Source: JAVBSX01 sp031549565
Lineage (GTDB): Bacteria; Planctomycetota; Planctomycetia; Pirellulales; Thermoguttaceae
Assembly: GCA_031549565.1 (NCBI GenBank)
Contig: JAVBPO010000054.1
Span: 1 to 64,000 of the forward strand
DNA: 64,000 nt
Direction of reading: 5' to 3'
Positions 16,451-24,986 of the stretch are shown here, piece after piece. Every line of letters begins with the position of its first letter. Within the stretch, counting starts at the first letter, position 1. The translations under genes and the position numbers were made by a program. Below the pieces are notes generated by a model, which saw only the letters and a list, made by a program, of their open reading frames with translations, ran no database searches and was not told where the DNA came from.

Positions 16451-17656
16451 TCAAGTGCTCTTCATGAAACGCCTTCGGTAGAGATGAGTGCCGATCAAAG
16501 CGGAAATTAACGCGATGTTCACCAACGCAATCATCAGAAATCGTCTTGCGGATTGCCCATTTTTTGAAGCGCTTTGAATGAGTCGGTAATCCCCTTCTCC
16601 GACGATGTCCTTTCCGGACCAGAAAAGTCTGCCGGAAGCCGGAGGTTCCGCCTTGAGGCTCCAACGAACATCCGTTCCCGGTTCGAGTTCGTCGATATCA
16701 CCCAACGTAAAATAATCTTTCGCAAAAGGCTTGTTGATCGAAATCGCTTCCAAAATTCCTTCTTCGCGCACGTACGATTGCCCCTTGCGGGTTCTTTCGA
16801 AAATCCAATGAGAAGGATACCACACCCCGCTTTCCGAATCCTGTTTGATCGTGTTCGTCAATGTTTCCCGCCAACCGATATTGTTTTCCTGAACGGCTTT
16901 GCGAACGGTCCAATTTCGTTGGGGATCGAACCAAAAATGACAAGTCGTGTCGATTGTCGCCTCAATACTTTTTCCCGTACCGACGACAACCCCTTTCATG
17001 GGGGCGCTTTCATCCACCCACGAGACTTTCGTCAACATATCACCTTCATGGGGATCGGTTTGAACGGTAAAACTCTTGTGATGTTCGAAATTTTTGGAAA
17101 AAAAATCCAATGTAACATCGTGGATTTTCGGACCGAATCCGATCGGCACCAAACCCACGTCGCGCAGCCCTGGAATCGAGTAATCTTTGGTCGTGTAAGA
17201 ATGTCGAGGGTTGCCGTCGAGGAGATCCAGATTCAGCTCGTGTAAATGTAAGTAAGCCAAGGGAAAACGTTTCTCCTTGAGGTCGTAGGGAACGATCGGC
17301 TTCGTTTTTTGAGTGGGGTCTTCATAAAGACGGGGATGAAGGATCAAAGCCGCGAATGATTCATTTTCGCAATTGAGGCAGAGTATCACCTGCCTTTGAT
17401 CGGAATGATCCAGCTTTTCAATGCGAGACTTATTCCCCTCGAAGGAAATATTCATGCGGCAATCGACATTCGAATCGGGATCGGAGGGACACTTGAGTGA
17501 ATAATCGATTTGCCACTGAGCGGATTTGACATCGCGACGGTGTTTCAAGGCTTTCCGGAAAACCGTTCCGGCTTCTTCCGCATCATGGGCGGCGTTGATC
17601 GCACTCCCCCAAAGAAAGAAAAGCGGTAATGCCAAAAGTTTATGATAACCGACCAT
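16451..17656 (-). CDS. Secreted or membrane-anchored protein of unknown function
   Basis: 401 aa from the ATG at 17656, giving a signal peptide MVGYHKLLALPLFFLWGSAINAA; the longer reading to 17764 adds 36 residues overlapping the neighbouring gene. The large periplasmic part, including KSAQWQIDYSLKC, beta-rich segments and CLNCENE, recalls the beta-sheet outer-membrane-lipoprotein carrier-like proteins common in planctomycetes, but this is only an impression. A C-terminal membrane helix (FLMIALVNIALISALIGTHLY) and a basic tail follow. Middle gene of the three-gene envelope group with DUF1573. Confidence 0.75.
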   Translation of the reverse strand: MVGYHKLLALPLFFLWGSAINAAHDAEEAGTVFRKALKHRRDVKSAQWQIDYSLKCPSDPDSNVDCRMNISFEGNKSRIEKLDHSDQRQVILCLNCENESFAALILHPRLYEDPTQKTKPIVPYDLKEKRFPLAYLHLHELNLDLLDGNPRHSYTTKDYSIPGLRDVGLVPIGFGPKIHDVTLDFFSKNFEHHKSFTVQTDPHEGDMLTKVSWVDESAPMKGVVVGTGKSIEATIDTTCHFWFDPQRNWTVRKAVQENNIGWRETLTNTIKQDSESGVWYPSHWIFERTRKGQSYVREEGILEAISINKPFAKDYFTLGDIDELEPGTDVRWSLKAEPPASGRLFWSGKDIVGEGDYRLIQSASKNGQSARRFLMIALVNIALISALIGTHLYRRRFMKST

Positions 17657-17751
17657 AAAATAATTCGCCTTCGGGAATCGTGTTGATTCGCGAAACGGCT
17701 TCAGGGACATTGTTGAAAAACAGGTAGGATGGCCAAACGCGGCAATTGTGA

Positions 17752-18183
17752 CTAAGCACCACAATTTTCTGTTCCATAGGTGGAACTTTCAAAAGACGTT
17801 ACCTTTTCGGGGCAAACGTAAGTTATTGTTCCCTCTGAAAAATCGTACCATATTTCCAGTCGACAAGTAATACTATTGACACAAGCGGCCAACGGACCGG
17901 AATTCAATTGAGTTCCCTTATTCGCCGTCGACCCAAAGTCGCCGCTTGCGACTTTTTGGCCGCCTCCCTGGCAAAAAGCTTCTTCCATCACGTGAGTGAC
18001 TTCGTTGTAAATGTAAAAAAGTGTACAAGGAGTGAAAATCAAACATGTGTCACTACTGCATGGAGCATTCGCCGCTTTTAAGTCGTCACAACTTGCCGAT
18101 TGTACATAAGCGTTGAATCCCATGAGAACAACACACCAAAAGCAGAACATACATAATAACAGAATGGAAATTGTTTTTTTCAT
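17752..18183 (-). CDS. Small Cys-rich exported protein
   Basis: 143 aa from the ATG at 18183, preceded at 9 nt by a good AGGAGG site, which decides the start over the longer reading. The N-terminal segment (MKKTISILLLCMFCFWCVVLMGFN) is a signal or anchor. The mature part has about ten cysteines (SCDDLK, PCSSDTC, FTPC, FCQGGG, CVNSITC, YVCPEK, NCGA), implying several disulfides outside the cytoplasm. No family recognised. First gene of the minus-strand group with the 401-aa protein and DUF1573. Confidence 0.75.
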   Translation of the reverse strand: MKKTISILLLCMFCFWCVVLMGFNAYVQSASCDDLKAANAPCSSDTCLIFTPCTLFYIYNEVTHVMEEAFCQGGGQKVASGDFGSTANKGTQLNSGPLAACVNSITCRLEIWYDFSEGTITYVCPEKVTSFESSTYGTENCGA

Positions 18184-18310
18184 GGATGAATTCCTCCTAT
18201 TGAAGTCACGGTTCCAAACAAACGCGAGCGAGATGATTACTCGCGGTGGAAAAACATAAAACTGAAAATCCCAAGTTTTCACTCTTTTCCAGAGTGTAGC
18301 CTGCATTCTA

Positions 18311-18322
18311 CCCCCCCCCCCC
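18311..18322. repeat. Poly-C tract (C12)
   Basis: Twelve consecutive cytosines between the Cys-rich gene (start 18183) and the MFS gene (start 18456), inside the divergent promoter region. Tracts this long are prone to slippage. Confidence 0.9.
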
Positions 18323-18455
18323 GTAAAATACAATACATTTTGAATCAAAAAAAGCAATTTTTGAATAAAATTTTTCGGAGGATTATTTACACGCGTTTGA
18401 GGTTTCCGGAAACCCGCATGTAAATGTCGAGGGTCGTATGCTATACTCTGCGAAC

Positions 18456-19760
18456 ATGGAAAATCAAGCGACAGATCGGACCAAGGAAGCGATTTTACTC
18501 AACGCGTGTTTCTGGGGCGTCGGAAACGGTTTGATCAGCACGTCGCTGGTCGTTTTCCTGATCCGGGATATTTGCGCCGAAAATAAAGCCGTGCCCGTCG
18601 GGACGGTGATCGCGTGGATCGTCGCCGCGCCCCGGATCGCGGGACTTTTGCGACTCGCGGTGCCCGGGATGATCGACCGGTTCGGCTCGCGGAAATGGTT
18701 CTCCATCCTCGGGTTCGCGATTTCACCACTGATCCTGCTCGGCCTGCCGTTGGGAATGCCGCGATTGGTCCACCACGCACCGCTGGAAACCGTTCTCGGC
18801 TTTCTGGTCGTAATCTGGTGCGTTTATCATCTGATCGAATATTTCGGCACGATTTCCCTGTGGGCGATGATCGGCGACCTGATCCCGTACGAAAAACGCG
18901 GGCGTTTCCTCGGCGTCCGGGAAAGTGTGATGATTCTCGGCCAAACGCTCGGATTTCTCGCGACCGGATTGTACGCTTATTTCGTGATCGATACGCTTCC
19001 GAAAACCGTTCCGAAATGGGAAGGATATCTTTTGCCGACGAATTTCGGGATCGCCTGTCTGCTCCTGGCCGTGATTCCACTGCTGCGGGTTCCGGAAATC
19101 CCGTGGAAGAAAGCGGCCGGCGGACTGCTCGAGCCGCTGCGCAACCGACGGTTCGTGATTTTCGTTCTTTTCGGAATGTACCTTCAAATGTCCGGCGGAT
19201 TGTCGCAGGCGGTCCAGAACACCTACCAGATTTATGTTCTCCAGATTTCCCTGCTGGTCTCACTGGCGGCGCAAACCTTGACCCGGATCGGACAATCGGC
19301 GATCGCGCCGGTGAACGGTCGCGGAATCGACCGGTACGGTTTCTTCCCGATCATGTGCGGGTCGCTCGTGATCGTTTCCTGCGGTTCGCTTTGCTATTTT
19401 TTCGCCGCACCGTCGACTTGGTGGTTGATTTATGTCGCGGCGGCAACCTGGATCTTCTGGGTCGGTGTGAACGTCGGGATTTCCACACTCGTGCTGAATC
19501 TTTCGCCGCCGGAAAACAAAGCGAGCGGGATCGCGATTTTTTACACCGCCTCGACGTTCAGTTTCGCGATCTCGACGCTTTTCGGCGGATACCTCTCGGA
19601 TCGGCTCAGGGACGCGGTTTTCAAGGTCCCGGCGTGTGGTATCGCTTGGGATTACGCCCATTGCAGTTTCCTCGCAAGCTTCGTCCTCCGCCTTTCCGCG
19701 ATGATACTGCTGCTGCTGCTCATAGGCTTGCGCCAAGAATCAGAGCCGCGCACCAAGTGA
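18456..19760 (+). CDS. Major facilitator superfamily permease
   Basis: 434-aa inner-membrane protein from the ATG at 18456 (MENQATDRTKEAILLNACFW); an ATG at 18438 adds six residues and overlaps a TATACT that may be the -10 box. About twelve hydrophobic helices in two halves are visible, with the cytoplasmic-loop element DLIPYEKRGRFLGVRES typical of MFS between helices 4 and 5, and a large central loop around KKAAGGLLEPLRNRRFVIF. Substrate is not readable from sequence. It stands alone, divergent from the Cys-rich gene. Confidence 0.9.
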   Translation: MENQATDRTKEAILLNACFWGVGNGLISTSLVVFLIRDICAENKAVPVGTVIAWIVAAPRIAGLLRLAVPGMIDRFGSRKWFSILGFAISPLILLGLPLGMPRLVHHAPLETVLGFLVVIWCVYHLIEYFGTISLWAMIGDLIPYEKRGRFLGVRESVMILGQTLGFLATGLYAYFVIDTLPKTVPKWEGYLLPTNFGIACLLLAVIPLLRVPEIPWKKAAGGLLEPLRNRRFVIFVLFGMYLQMSGGLSQAVQNTYQIYVLQISLLVSLAAQTLTRIGQSAIAPVNGRGIDRYGFFPIMCGSLVIVSCGSLCYFFAAPSTWWLIYVAAATWIFWVGVNVGISTLVLNLSPPENKASGIAIFYTASTFSFAISTLFGGYLSDRLRDAVFKVPACGIAWDYAHCSFLASFVLRLSAMILLLLLIGLRQESEPRTK

Positions 19761-19874
19761 GTGGCATTCGAGTTGACGACACCACAACGTTTTCCACGGT
19801 GTAAACCACAATACCGCTGGGAGCGTTTGCGAAAAAGGGGCGTTGATTTGGCGCAAATCCGGAATGAACACCTT

Positions 19875-19928
19875 CCTGAAGGGACGCAATGTCTATAACC
19901 CCTGGTGCAACCGGAGATAATCGCCCAC
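19875..19928. repeat. Family B repeat, single arm
   Basis: CCTGAAGGGACGCAATGTCT and the following TATAACCCC, with the same order as the left arm of the nested element at 4502-4700. It lies in the 315-bp gap between the MFS gene and the HEAT lipoprotein; the rest of the gap shows no gene. Confidence 0.8.
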
Positions 19929-20075
19929 ATAATGGAGCAGAGTACCTGAACTTCTGAAATGCCCTGCCAGGCAAAGTCTTTCAAAAAATTGCCCTTGCGT
20001 CGTGTCGGTCGTTTTGTTACAGTCCGCGACACACGAAAAGGCGAACCATCCTGCCGTTGCCGCTGAATCGGACCT

Positions 20076-20837
20076 ATGAACCGTTTATTCCTTTCACGAA
20101 CCATTCCCGTTTTTCTGCTTTTCGCGCTCCTTTTGCCGGGTTTGTGCGGCTGCGCGACGGATAATGAGTTCATCCAGAAGCACAGTTGCCTCTTTCCGCG
20201 AAGAAGCGATAAGATTCCCGGCCTGGTCCCGCCGCGGGAACGAGCCGAACTTATCCGTAAAAAAGCCGAAAACGCCCGGGAAGCGTCCCTCCAGGAACGC
20301 AACATCGCCGTCGCCCAGTTGGTTCATGAATACAACACGTCCACCGACCCGAACCTTCGCTTGGAAGCCGTCAAAGCCCTTGCGATGATTCCGCATCCGG
20401 ACCGCATCGACAACTTGAAGCTCGCGATTACGGATGGAAACGTCGATGTTCGAATCGCCGCCTGTCGCGGGTTGGTCAAAAATACGCAGACCAACCAGGG
20501 TTTGCCGAAGGACATGGAGCATACGTTTCGCTACGTCATTCAGAACGACGCCGACAAAGACGTCCGAATCGCCGCGATTCAGTGCCTGACCAAAGCGGGC
20601 CGCAAATGCGAGCCCGAAACATTGACGATTCTGGAGCAATGCTTAAATGATCGCGTTTCGGCCGTACGGTATGCCGCGACCGGAACTTTGACAACCTGCA
20701 CGGGCAAAGATTTCGGGCCGGACGTCGAACGCTGGTTAAGGTATTTCCAGAGCCAACGCGGCGAAGCCGTTCCCGCTCCGAAAGAGCGATCCCTCGCCGA
20801 AAAACTTCCCAAACCGGAATGGACGATGTTCCGTTGA
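20076..20837 (+). CDS. HEAT-repeat lipoprotein
   Basis: 253-aa protein with a lipoprotein signal peptide (MNRLFLSRTIPVFLLFALLL, then PGLCGC with the acylated Cys at about 27). The mature part holds about four HEAT-like helix pairs, visible as LRLEAVKALAMIPHPDRIDNLKLAI, DVRIAACRGLVK, DVRIAAIQCLTKAG and VSAVRYAATGTLTTC. Such scaffolds bind partner proteins at the inner face of the outer membrane or in the periplasm. Partner and role unknown. No clear operon partner. Confidence 0.88.
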   Translation: MNRLFLSRTIPVFLLFALLLPGLCGCATDNEFIQKHSCLFPRRSDKIPGLVPPRERAELIRKKAENAREASLQERNIAVAQLVHEYNTSTDPNLRLEAVKALAMIPHPDRIDNLKLAITDGNVDVRIAACRGLVKNTQTNQGLPKDMEHTFRYVIQNDADKDVRIAAIQCLTKAGRKCEPETLTILEQCLNDRVSAVRYAATGTLTTCTGKDFGPDVERWLRYFQSQRGEAVPAPKERSLAEKLPKPEWTMFR

Positions 20838-20865
20838 AACGGAAGGCGACCGTCTCACCCACAAA

Positions 20866-21186
20866 TCAGGGAGCGGTTTTCTTTCGAACGAACAGGATGA
20901 AGATTACCCTGTAAAGCAAAAGGAATACGAACGCGCAAACGGTGGAAGCGCAGAATCCGATCGGACTGATCGGATTGAAATTTTCGATCTTCCACACGAG
21001 CGAAACCGTGAGCGGCCCGGCGCAACATCCGAGAATGCCGATCAAAAGCGTTCCGATCAAACCGCTCGGCTCTTTCCCCGGCAACACACTTCGAACCGCA
21101 AGGCCGACAATCGCCGCAAAGCCGATCCAGATCAGAATCACGTTGACCCACTGCTGAGCCGAAACCGAAAGATTGTAGTCGGGCAT
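20866..21186 (-). CDS. Small GlsB/YmgE-like membrane protein
   Basis: 106 aa from the ATG at 21186; the upstream in-frame extension is repeat DNA. Three hydrophobic helices: VILIWIGFAAIVGLAVRSVL, a Gly-rich segment GLIGTLLIGILGCCAGPLTV and a C-terminal VCAFVFLLLYRVIFILFV. The central Gly-rich helix is like the transglycosylase-associated (GlsB/YeaQ/YmgE) stress proteins, but this one is longer than that family's usual 80 residues, so the assignment is tentative. A heptad hairpin separates it from the lipoprotein gene upstream. Confidence 0.7.
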   Translation of the reverse strand: MPDYNLSVSAQQWVNVILIWIGFAAIVGLAVRSVLPGKEPSGLIGTLLIGILGCCAGPLTVSLVWKIENFNPISPIGFCASTVCAFVFLLLYRVIFILFVRKKTAP

Positions 21187-21262
21187 GGAGCGAGATAATA
21201 GGTGATAAGTGATAGGTGATACTAAACAAGTAATCACTTATCACCTATCATCTATCACTTAA
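21187..21262. repeat. Inverted pair of heptad repeats (AGGTGAT / ATCACCT type)
   Basis: Left block AGGTGATAAGTGATAGGTGA and right block ATCACTTATCACCTATCATC are complementary, separated by a short loop. The unit is 7 bp. The hairpin fills the gap between two minus-strand genes and abuts the start codon at 21186. Confidence 0.85.
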
Positions 21263-21499
21263 TTATTGTTGGTTCGTCTTTTCCGCTTTCATTTCGTTCA
21301 TATAGCTTTCTTCCTTCGACAGAGGATATTGCGGGCCGGTCGGGAAGTACTGAACCCGTTGCTTCGTCCACTGCGGGCTGGGGAGCGTCATACCGTTGGT
21401 GTGAACGGTGCAACCGATCGAGGAAAGTGTTCCGAAAAGAATCGTTCCCCCCACCACCGTAAGAACCCAGCGTCCGACAATTTTTTTCACGCGATCCAT
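21263..21499 (-). CDS. Small lipoprotein, planctomycete type
   Basis: 78-aa protein with a lipoprotein signal (VVGGTILFGTLSSIGC, acylated Cys about residue 30) and a short soluble tail TLPSPQWTKQRVQYFPTGPQ rich in Pro/Gln. An AAGGAG site lies about 9 nt before the ATG. No domain recognised; similar short lipoproteins are frequent in planctomycetes. Followed by a heptad hairpin and the GlsB-like gene on the same strand. Confidence 0.8.
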   Translation of the reverse strand: MDRVKKIVGRWVLTVVGGTILFGTLSSIGCTVHTNGMTLPSPQWTKQRVQYFPTGPQYPLSKEESYMNEMKAEKTNQQ

Positions 21500-21752
21500 C
21501 GCTCAATCTCCTTAGAAAATACGCTTAAACATTGGAAAAAAAGGTGATCTTTCATCGTAAGCCGTAAAATCGCCGTCGATTGCGGAACAGACCACTCATC
21601 TTCAAAATCTCTATCGTCGAATCCCTACAAACGTCTTGAGTCGCATATTCGGAATATTTTATTTTTTTAGAATTGCGGGCATAACCGGGCTGTAAGAGGG
21701 GACCGGCGTATTGGCGGTTTTAATCTGCTTATTCCTGCGTACTTAACCAGGA

Positions 21753-22493
21753 TTAGCGTGCACAACAATGGTCGTGTCGGATCATCCGGATTCCATCGGA
21801 TCCGTAAATCTCGCTGATCATCCGGCCGTCCAAGGCCGAAGTCGGGTGGACCGCGACCGTACGATTGACGCAGATTACGCTCTTAACCAACCGGGACACG
21901 AACCCGATGTCGTGAGAAACGAGAATGATCGTGAGCTTCTTGTTCAATTCGCCGAGAATGTCGAACAGAATTTCTTCCGACGACGGATCGATGTTGCTGG
22001 TCGGCTCGTCGAGCAAAAGAAGTTCCGGATCCGAACAAAGCGCCCGGGCGATGAGCACCCGTTGACGCTGTCCGCCGGACAGTTTACGGAACGATGCGTT
22101 TTTCATCTCGGCCAACCGCATCGTTTCCAACGCTCTTTCCGCCGCCGCTTTGTCCGCTTGGTCGTATCGGATTTTATACGAATCCCCCCGGAGTCGTCCC
22201 ATCAGGACGACATCGAACACCGAAACCGGAAAACAGTAATCGACCTGGAGAAATTGAGGCGTGTATCCGACTCTTTCCCGGGTCCGTTTGGGAGCGTCCC
22301 CGAAAAGCAGGACCGATCCCTTTTGCGGCGTCAAGAGCCCGAGCATGAGCTTGAGCATCGTCGTCTTTCCGCCGCCGTTGGGCCCAACGATCGACGCAAA
22401 GTCTCCCCGCGGAATCGAAAGAGAAACCTCTTCCAAAACCGGCTGTTGCTCGTAAGCGAAGGAAACCGATTGAAATTCTACGACGGTCGGCAT
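21753..22493 (-). CDS. Zinc/manganese-type ABC transporter ATP-binding protein (orphan)
   Basis: 246 aa from the ATG at 22493 (MPTVVEFQSVSF); upstream codons to 22550 look non-coding. Family 3.A.1.15-like nucleotide-binding subunit: Walker A GPNGGGKTT, a Q-loop in YTPQFLQVD, the FPVSVFDVVLMGR segment typical of ZnuC/MntB-type ATPases, signature LSGGQRQRVLIARAL, Walker B ELLLLDEPTSNID and the H-loop SHD. The C terminus HDHCC could bind metal. It would drive metal uptake, but no permease or binding protein is adjacent. A 250-bp gap without recognisable genes lies upstream of the small lipoprotein gene. Confidence 0.9.
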   Translation of the reverse strand: MPTVVEFQSVSFAYEQQPVLEEVSLSIPRGDFASIVGPNGGGKTTMLKLMLGLLTPQKGSVLLFGDAPKRTRERVGYTPQFLQVDYCFPVSVFDVVLMGRLRGDSYKIRYDQADKAAAERALETMRLAEMKNASFRKLSGGQRQRVLIARALCSDPELLLLDEPTSNIDPSSEEILFDILGELNKKLTIILVSHDIGFVSRLVKSVICVNRTVAVHPTSALDGRMISEIYGSDGIRMIRHDHCCAR

Positions 22494-22599
22494 GGGATCA
22501 AATGAGCATCTCGATTTATTCCAGGGAGTGTGGACGCCTCGCCCGCACATCGCATGTTTTCAAGTATCAAAAAAAGTTTTGATATTGGGATGCTAATCA

Positions 22600-22740
22600 T
22601 AAAGGCTGTACACTGTAGGCTTTAGGCTGTAGTTTCCAAAGAGATTTTTTTCTGAAATGAAATGTAACCTGTTCTATCAATCGCTCTGAATTACCATTGA
22701 ATTCCTATAGCCTATAGCCTTTACTCAAACTGTAAACGAT
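22600..22740. repeat. Inverted pair of heptad repeats (AGGCTGT / CCTATAG type)
   Basis: Left block GTAGGCTTTAGGCTGTAG and right block CCTATAGCCTATAGCCTTTA share the 7-bp period and are largely complementary across about 75 bp. It lies in the 416-bp gap 22494-22909, which contains no gene I can support. Confidence 0.75.
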
Positions 22741-22909
22741 AGGCCGTAATCTTAATCCCAAGAAGCTCGAAGCGGAAGGCATCCCTATCTTCGTCTTTAC
22801 AAAAGTCGGGCGGTGAGGCTATAATAGGCATGGCGGCCTTGCTGAAGCTGGCTGCTTGGTGGGAATTGCGTGTTTCCCGCGCCCGTTCACCTCTTGAAGG
22901 AGAAGAATC

Positions 22910-23180
22910 ATGTCCGAACAAGGAAGTCGGCCTGTCCCCCCCCCGCCTTGCGGAAAGAAGTGTCGTTCCGCTCAATCAACTTTGGAGCCGGCTGAGACCG
23001 GAAAGACGGCAGCAGACGTTGCATCTGCCGGCAAACATCGTGGCTCGGCACGTCGAGCACGAAGTTCCGAAGTGCGATTTTTGCGACAAGGAATTCCAAC
23101 GGGTCGGTGAAGAACGTTCCGAACAGCTTCATTTCAAGCCGATGGAACTGTTCGTCGTCGTGACGATCTTGTGCAAATAC
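22910..23180 (+). pseudogene. Frameshifted small ORF broken at a C9 tract
   Basis: An ATG at 22910 with a good AGGAG site starts MSEQGSRPVPPPP, then nine cytosines (22936-22944) cause a frame change: the plausible coding continues in another frame as RLAERSVVPLNQLWSRLRPERRQ and on to NIVARHVEHEVP. The basic LWxRLRPExRQ pattern resembles short helper ORFs of transposons, but I cannot confirm it. The reading runs on into an unrelated phosphatase remnant, so a deletion probably joined the two. Confidence 0.5.
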
Positions 23181-23235
23181 ATCGCGACGTGCGATTGTTC
23201 CGAAAAACGAAGCGAGACGGTCGAATCTCCGATTC

Positions 23236-23540
23236 GGGCTGTCGATCGCGGTGTCGCCGGGAATTCGTTGGTCGCGACGTTCGAGGACATCGTGTTCGAA
23301 CAAGCGTCGACGAAACTTGAAAGAGGGGATTTTCTTTTCACGTTCACCGACGGTGTCACCGAAGCGCATCGGGAAACGGAAAACGACCTGTTCGGGGGAA
23401 AACGCCTGATCGCGCTGCTGGAGCGTTGTCGGGCGGATAATTCCCGAGCGATCTGCGAAGAGGTCCGCCGTGAAATCCTCGACTTTTCCGGCGGCCAACG
23501 ACACGATGATATCACGTTGCTGGTTCTGGAAAGAAGATGA
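23236..23540 (+). pseudogene. C-terminal remnant of SpoIIE/PP2C-type phosphatase
   Basis: The last about 100 codons of this reading match the end of RsbU/SpoIIE serine phosphatases: LERGDFLFTFTDGVTEAH (the metal-binding Asp-Gly strand), ENDLFGGKRL, and the closing QRHDDITLLVLER. The upstream two thirds of the domain and any sensory region are missing; instead the frame fuses back into the small ORF at 22910. Probably a decayed gene; the joined ORF (22830-23540) could still be translated but would lack half of the catalytic metal ligands. Confidence 0.65.
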
Positions 23541-23552
23541 CACCGATCTCGA

Positions 23553-24887
23553 TTATTGCTCGCTCTGCTTGACCAAGACCATTTCGACGAGATTGAGCCG
23601 GGCCGCGTTGTCCAAACCGTCCGGCAAATCGACGGTGATCGTCAGGTTTTTGACGCCGTTAAGATCGACGCGGAGCGGCCTTGCGGCGTGGTCTCCCCGG
23701 ATCGTCGTTTCATAAAGAAGGACGCCGTCGCCGGAAAACACGAGCTTGACTCGGCCGCTGGGACGGATTCGATCGTCGATTCCGGCAAGGCCCAGGAGCG
23801 TCGTATACTCGCCGGACAGTTGATAAACGATTTCCGTTTTCGCCAGGATCGTATACCCGGTGTCGTGGAGTTTTCCGTCCAGCATGACACCCTCGAGCGT
23901 CGTAAGTGGAAGCTGCTTCGTTTTTTTCAACCGGGACGGCGGCCCGACGCCGGGAATCGTGGGGGACGTTCCGTCAGACGGCGTCGATTCGGTTTTACCC
24001 GCAATCGCAATCGCCATCCGATCCAGGAGAGCGAGCGGATTCTGTTCGTTTTTCTCCATCCATTGTACGGGCGGAGTCGAGCGAACGGATATTGGTGTCA
24101 AACGGACCAACGGGACCGTATTGACTTTCCCGAAATCGGCGGAAACCCAGTCGGAAAACGGGGTCGTCCCTTGTAGGCCCCAAACGGTTTTCCAACGAAA
24201 CAGGTCTTGCGGCGCGTCGTAAATCAATTCGGTCAAACTCCACGACGAACCGTCCCGTTCGACGAACTGGCAAAACGGGACCGCCGGTTTCGACGTTTCG
24301 ATCCCATGAAAAATCAGCCCGACGATTTTTTTGCGGGACACGGAGAGAACGGATCCGTCCAACTCGAACCCGACGGTTTCCGGTTCGATTTTCCGGATGA
24401 TACCGTCGTGGTAATCCAAGGCCCCTTCGACCTCGACGAGCAGGCGGTCTTCCGCCGATTTTGTGCGTAAAATCTTTTGAATATCGGCGGGAACGTCTTT
24501 CGCGGCTTCTTCCGGCGTCACGGAAAAACGTACCAATTCGACCGCGTCGATCGCAACGGAAAGTTTCGTCCCGTCCACGCGAACGATTTCGATCGTTTGA
24601 TTCACGGTCGTTAAATCCTTCCCGACGATCCGGGTTCCGCCGAGCAGATGGACGACGACTCGCGGTTCGCTCGTGATGAATTCCGGCGTTGCAGTCGGTC
24701 GGATTTCCAGAATTCGTTCCACGGGATACTCGACCGTTTGCGTTCCCGTCGCAATCACGGCTTTGCCGGATTCAAGTCGGACCAACTCCCCGCGGGACGC
24801 CTTCTGATCGACGTCGACGAGATTGACGCTCCTTTCGGCAGCAACCGACAAAAGGAGCAAAAGCACAGGAGCCGCGAAATTCATCAT
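23553..24887 (-). CDS. Secreted protein with C-terminal NPCBM-like domain
   Basis: About 444 aa with a signal peptide (NFAAPVLLLLLSVAAERS). The N-terminal half shows beta-rich repeats ending in LLGGTRIVGKDL and DGTKLSVAIDAVELVRF, a pattern seen in planctomycete secreted proteins. The last about 110 residues fit an NPCBM (novel putative carbohydrate-binding module): LAGIDDRIRPSGRVKLVFSG, LYETTIRG, PLRVDLNGVKNLTITVD, and LNLVEMVLVK. It thus likely binds glycans or cell-surface polymers. A Gly/Pro linker separates the halves. Placed between a REP palindrome and the phosphatase remnant. Confidence 0.85.
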   Translation of the reverse strand: MMNFAAPVLLLLLSVAAERSVNLVDVDQKASRGELVRLESGKAVIATGTQTVEYPVERILEIRPTATPEFITSEPRVVVHLLGGTRIVGKDLTTVNQTIEIVRVDGTKLSVAIDAVELVRFSVTPEEAAKDVPADIQKILRTKSAEDRLLVEVEGALDYHDGIIRKIEPETVGFELDGSVLSVSRKKIVGLIFHGIETSKPAVPFCQFVERDGSSWSLTELIYDAPQDLFRWKTVWGLQGTTPFSDWVSADFGKVNTVPLVRLTPISVRSTPPVQWMEKNEQNPLALLDRMAIAIAGKTESTPSDGTSPTIPGVGPPSRLKKTKQLPLTTLEGVMLDGKLHDTGYTILAKTEIVYQLSGEYTTLLGLAGIDDRIRPSGRVKLVFSGDGVLLYETTIRGDHAARPLRVDLNGVKNLTITVDLPDGLDNAARLNLVEMVLVKQSEQ

Positions 24888-24888
24888 C

Positions 24889-24912
24889 GTTAGCGGCGGG
24901 GCTTGCCCCGCG
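24889..24912. repeat. REP-like palindrome with GTTAGC end
   Basis: GTTAGCGGCGGGGCTTGCCC plus CGCG, the reverse form of the GGCTAAC-tailed hairpins. It lies 2 bp before the NPCBM gene start. Confidence 0.65.
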
Positions 24913-24948
24913 TTGGGGCTGTTTTATTCTCGACCTTCCGGCAAAAGG

Positions 24949-24978
24949 GCACGGGCGCCTTCGGCGCTCCGGCTAAAC
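24949..24978. repeat. REP-like palindrome with GGCTAAAC tail
   Basis: GGGCGCCTTCGGCGCTC with a following CGGCTAAAC, between the 3' end of the giant gene (stop near 24987) and the REP at 24889. It could serve as a terminator-like hairpin, but there is no U-tract. Confidence 0.6.
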
Positions 24979-24986
24979 GGTGGAAT

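Noticed and set aside
22740..22909. Possible SRP or 6S RNA upstream of 22910
   Set aside because: GC-rich with some pairing, but the SRP core GGTCAGGTCCGGAAGG and a 6S-like bubble were not found.
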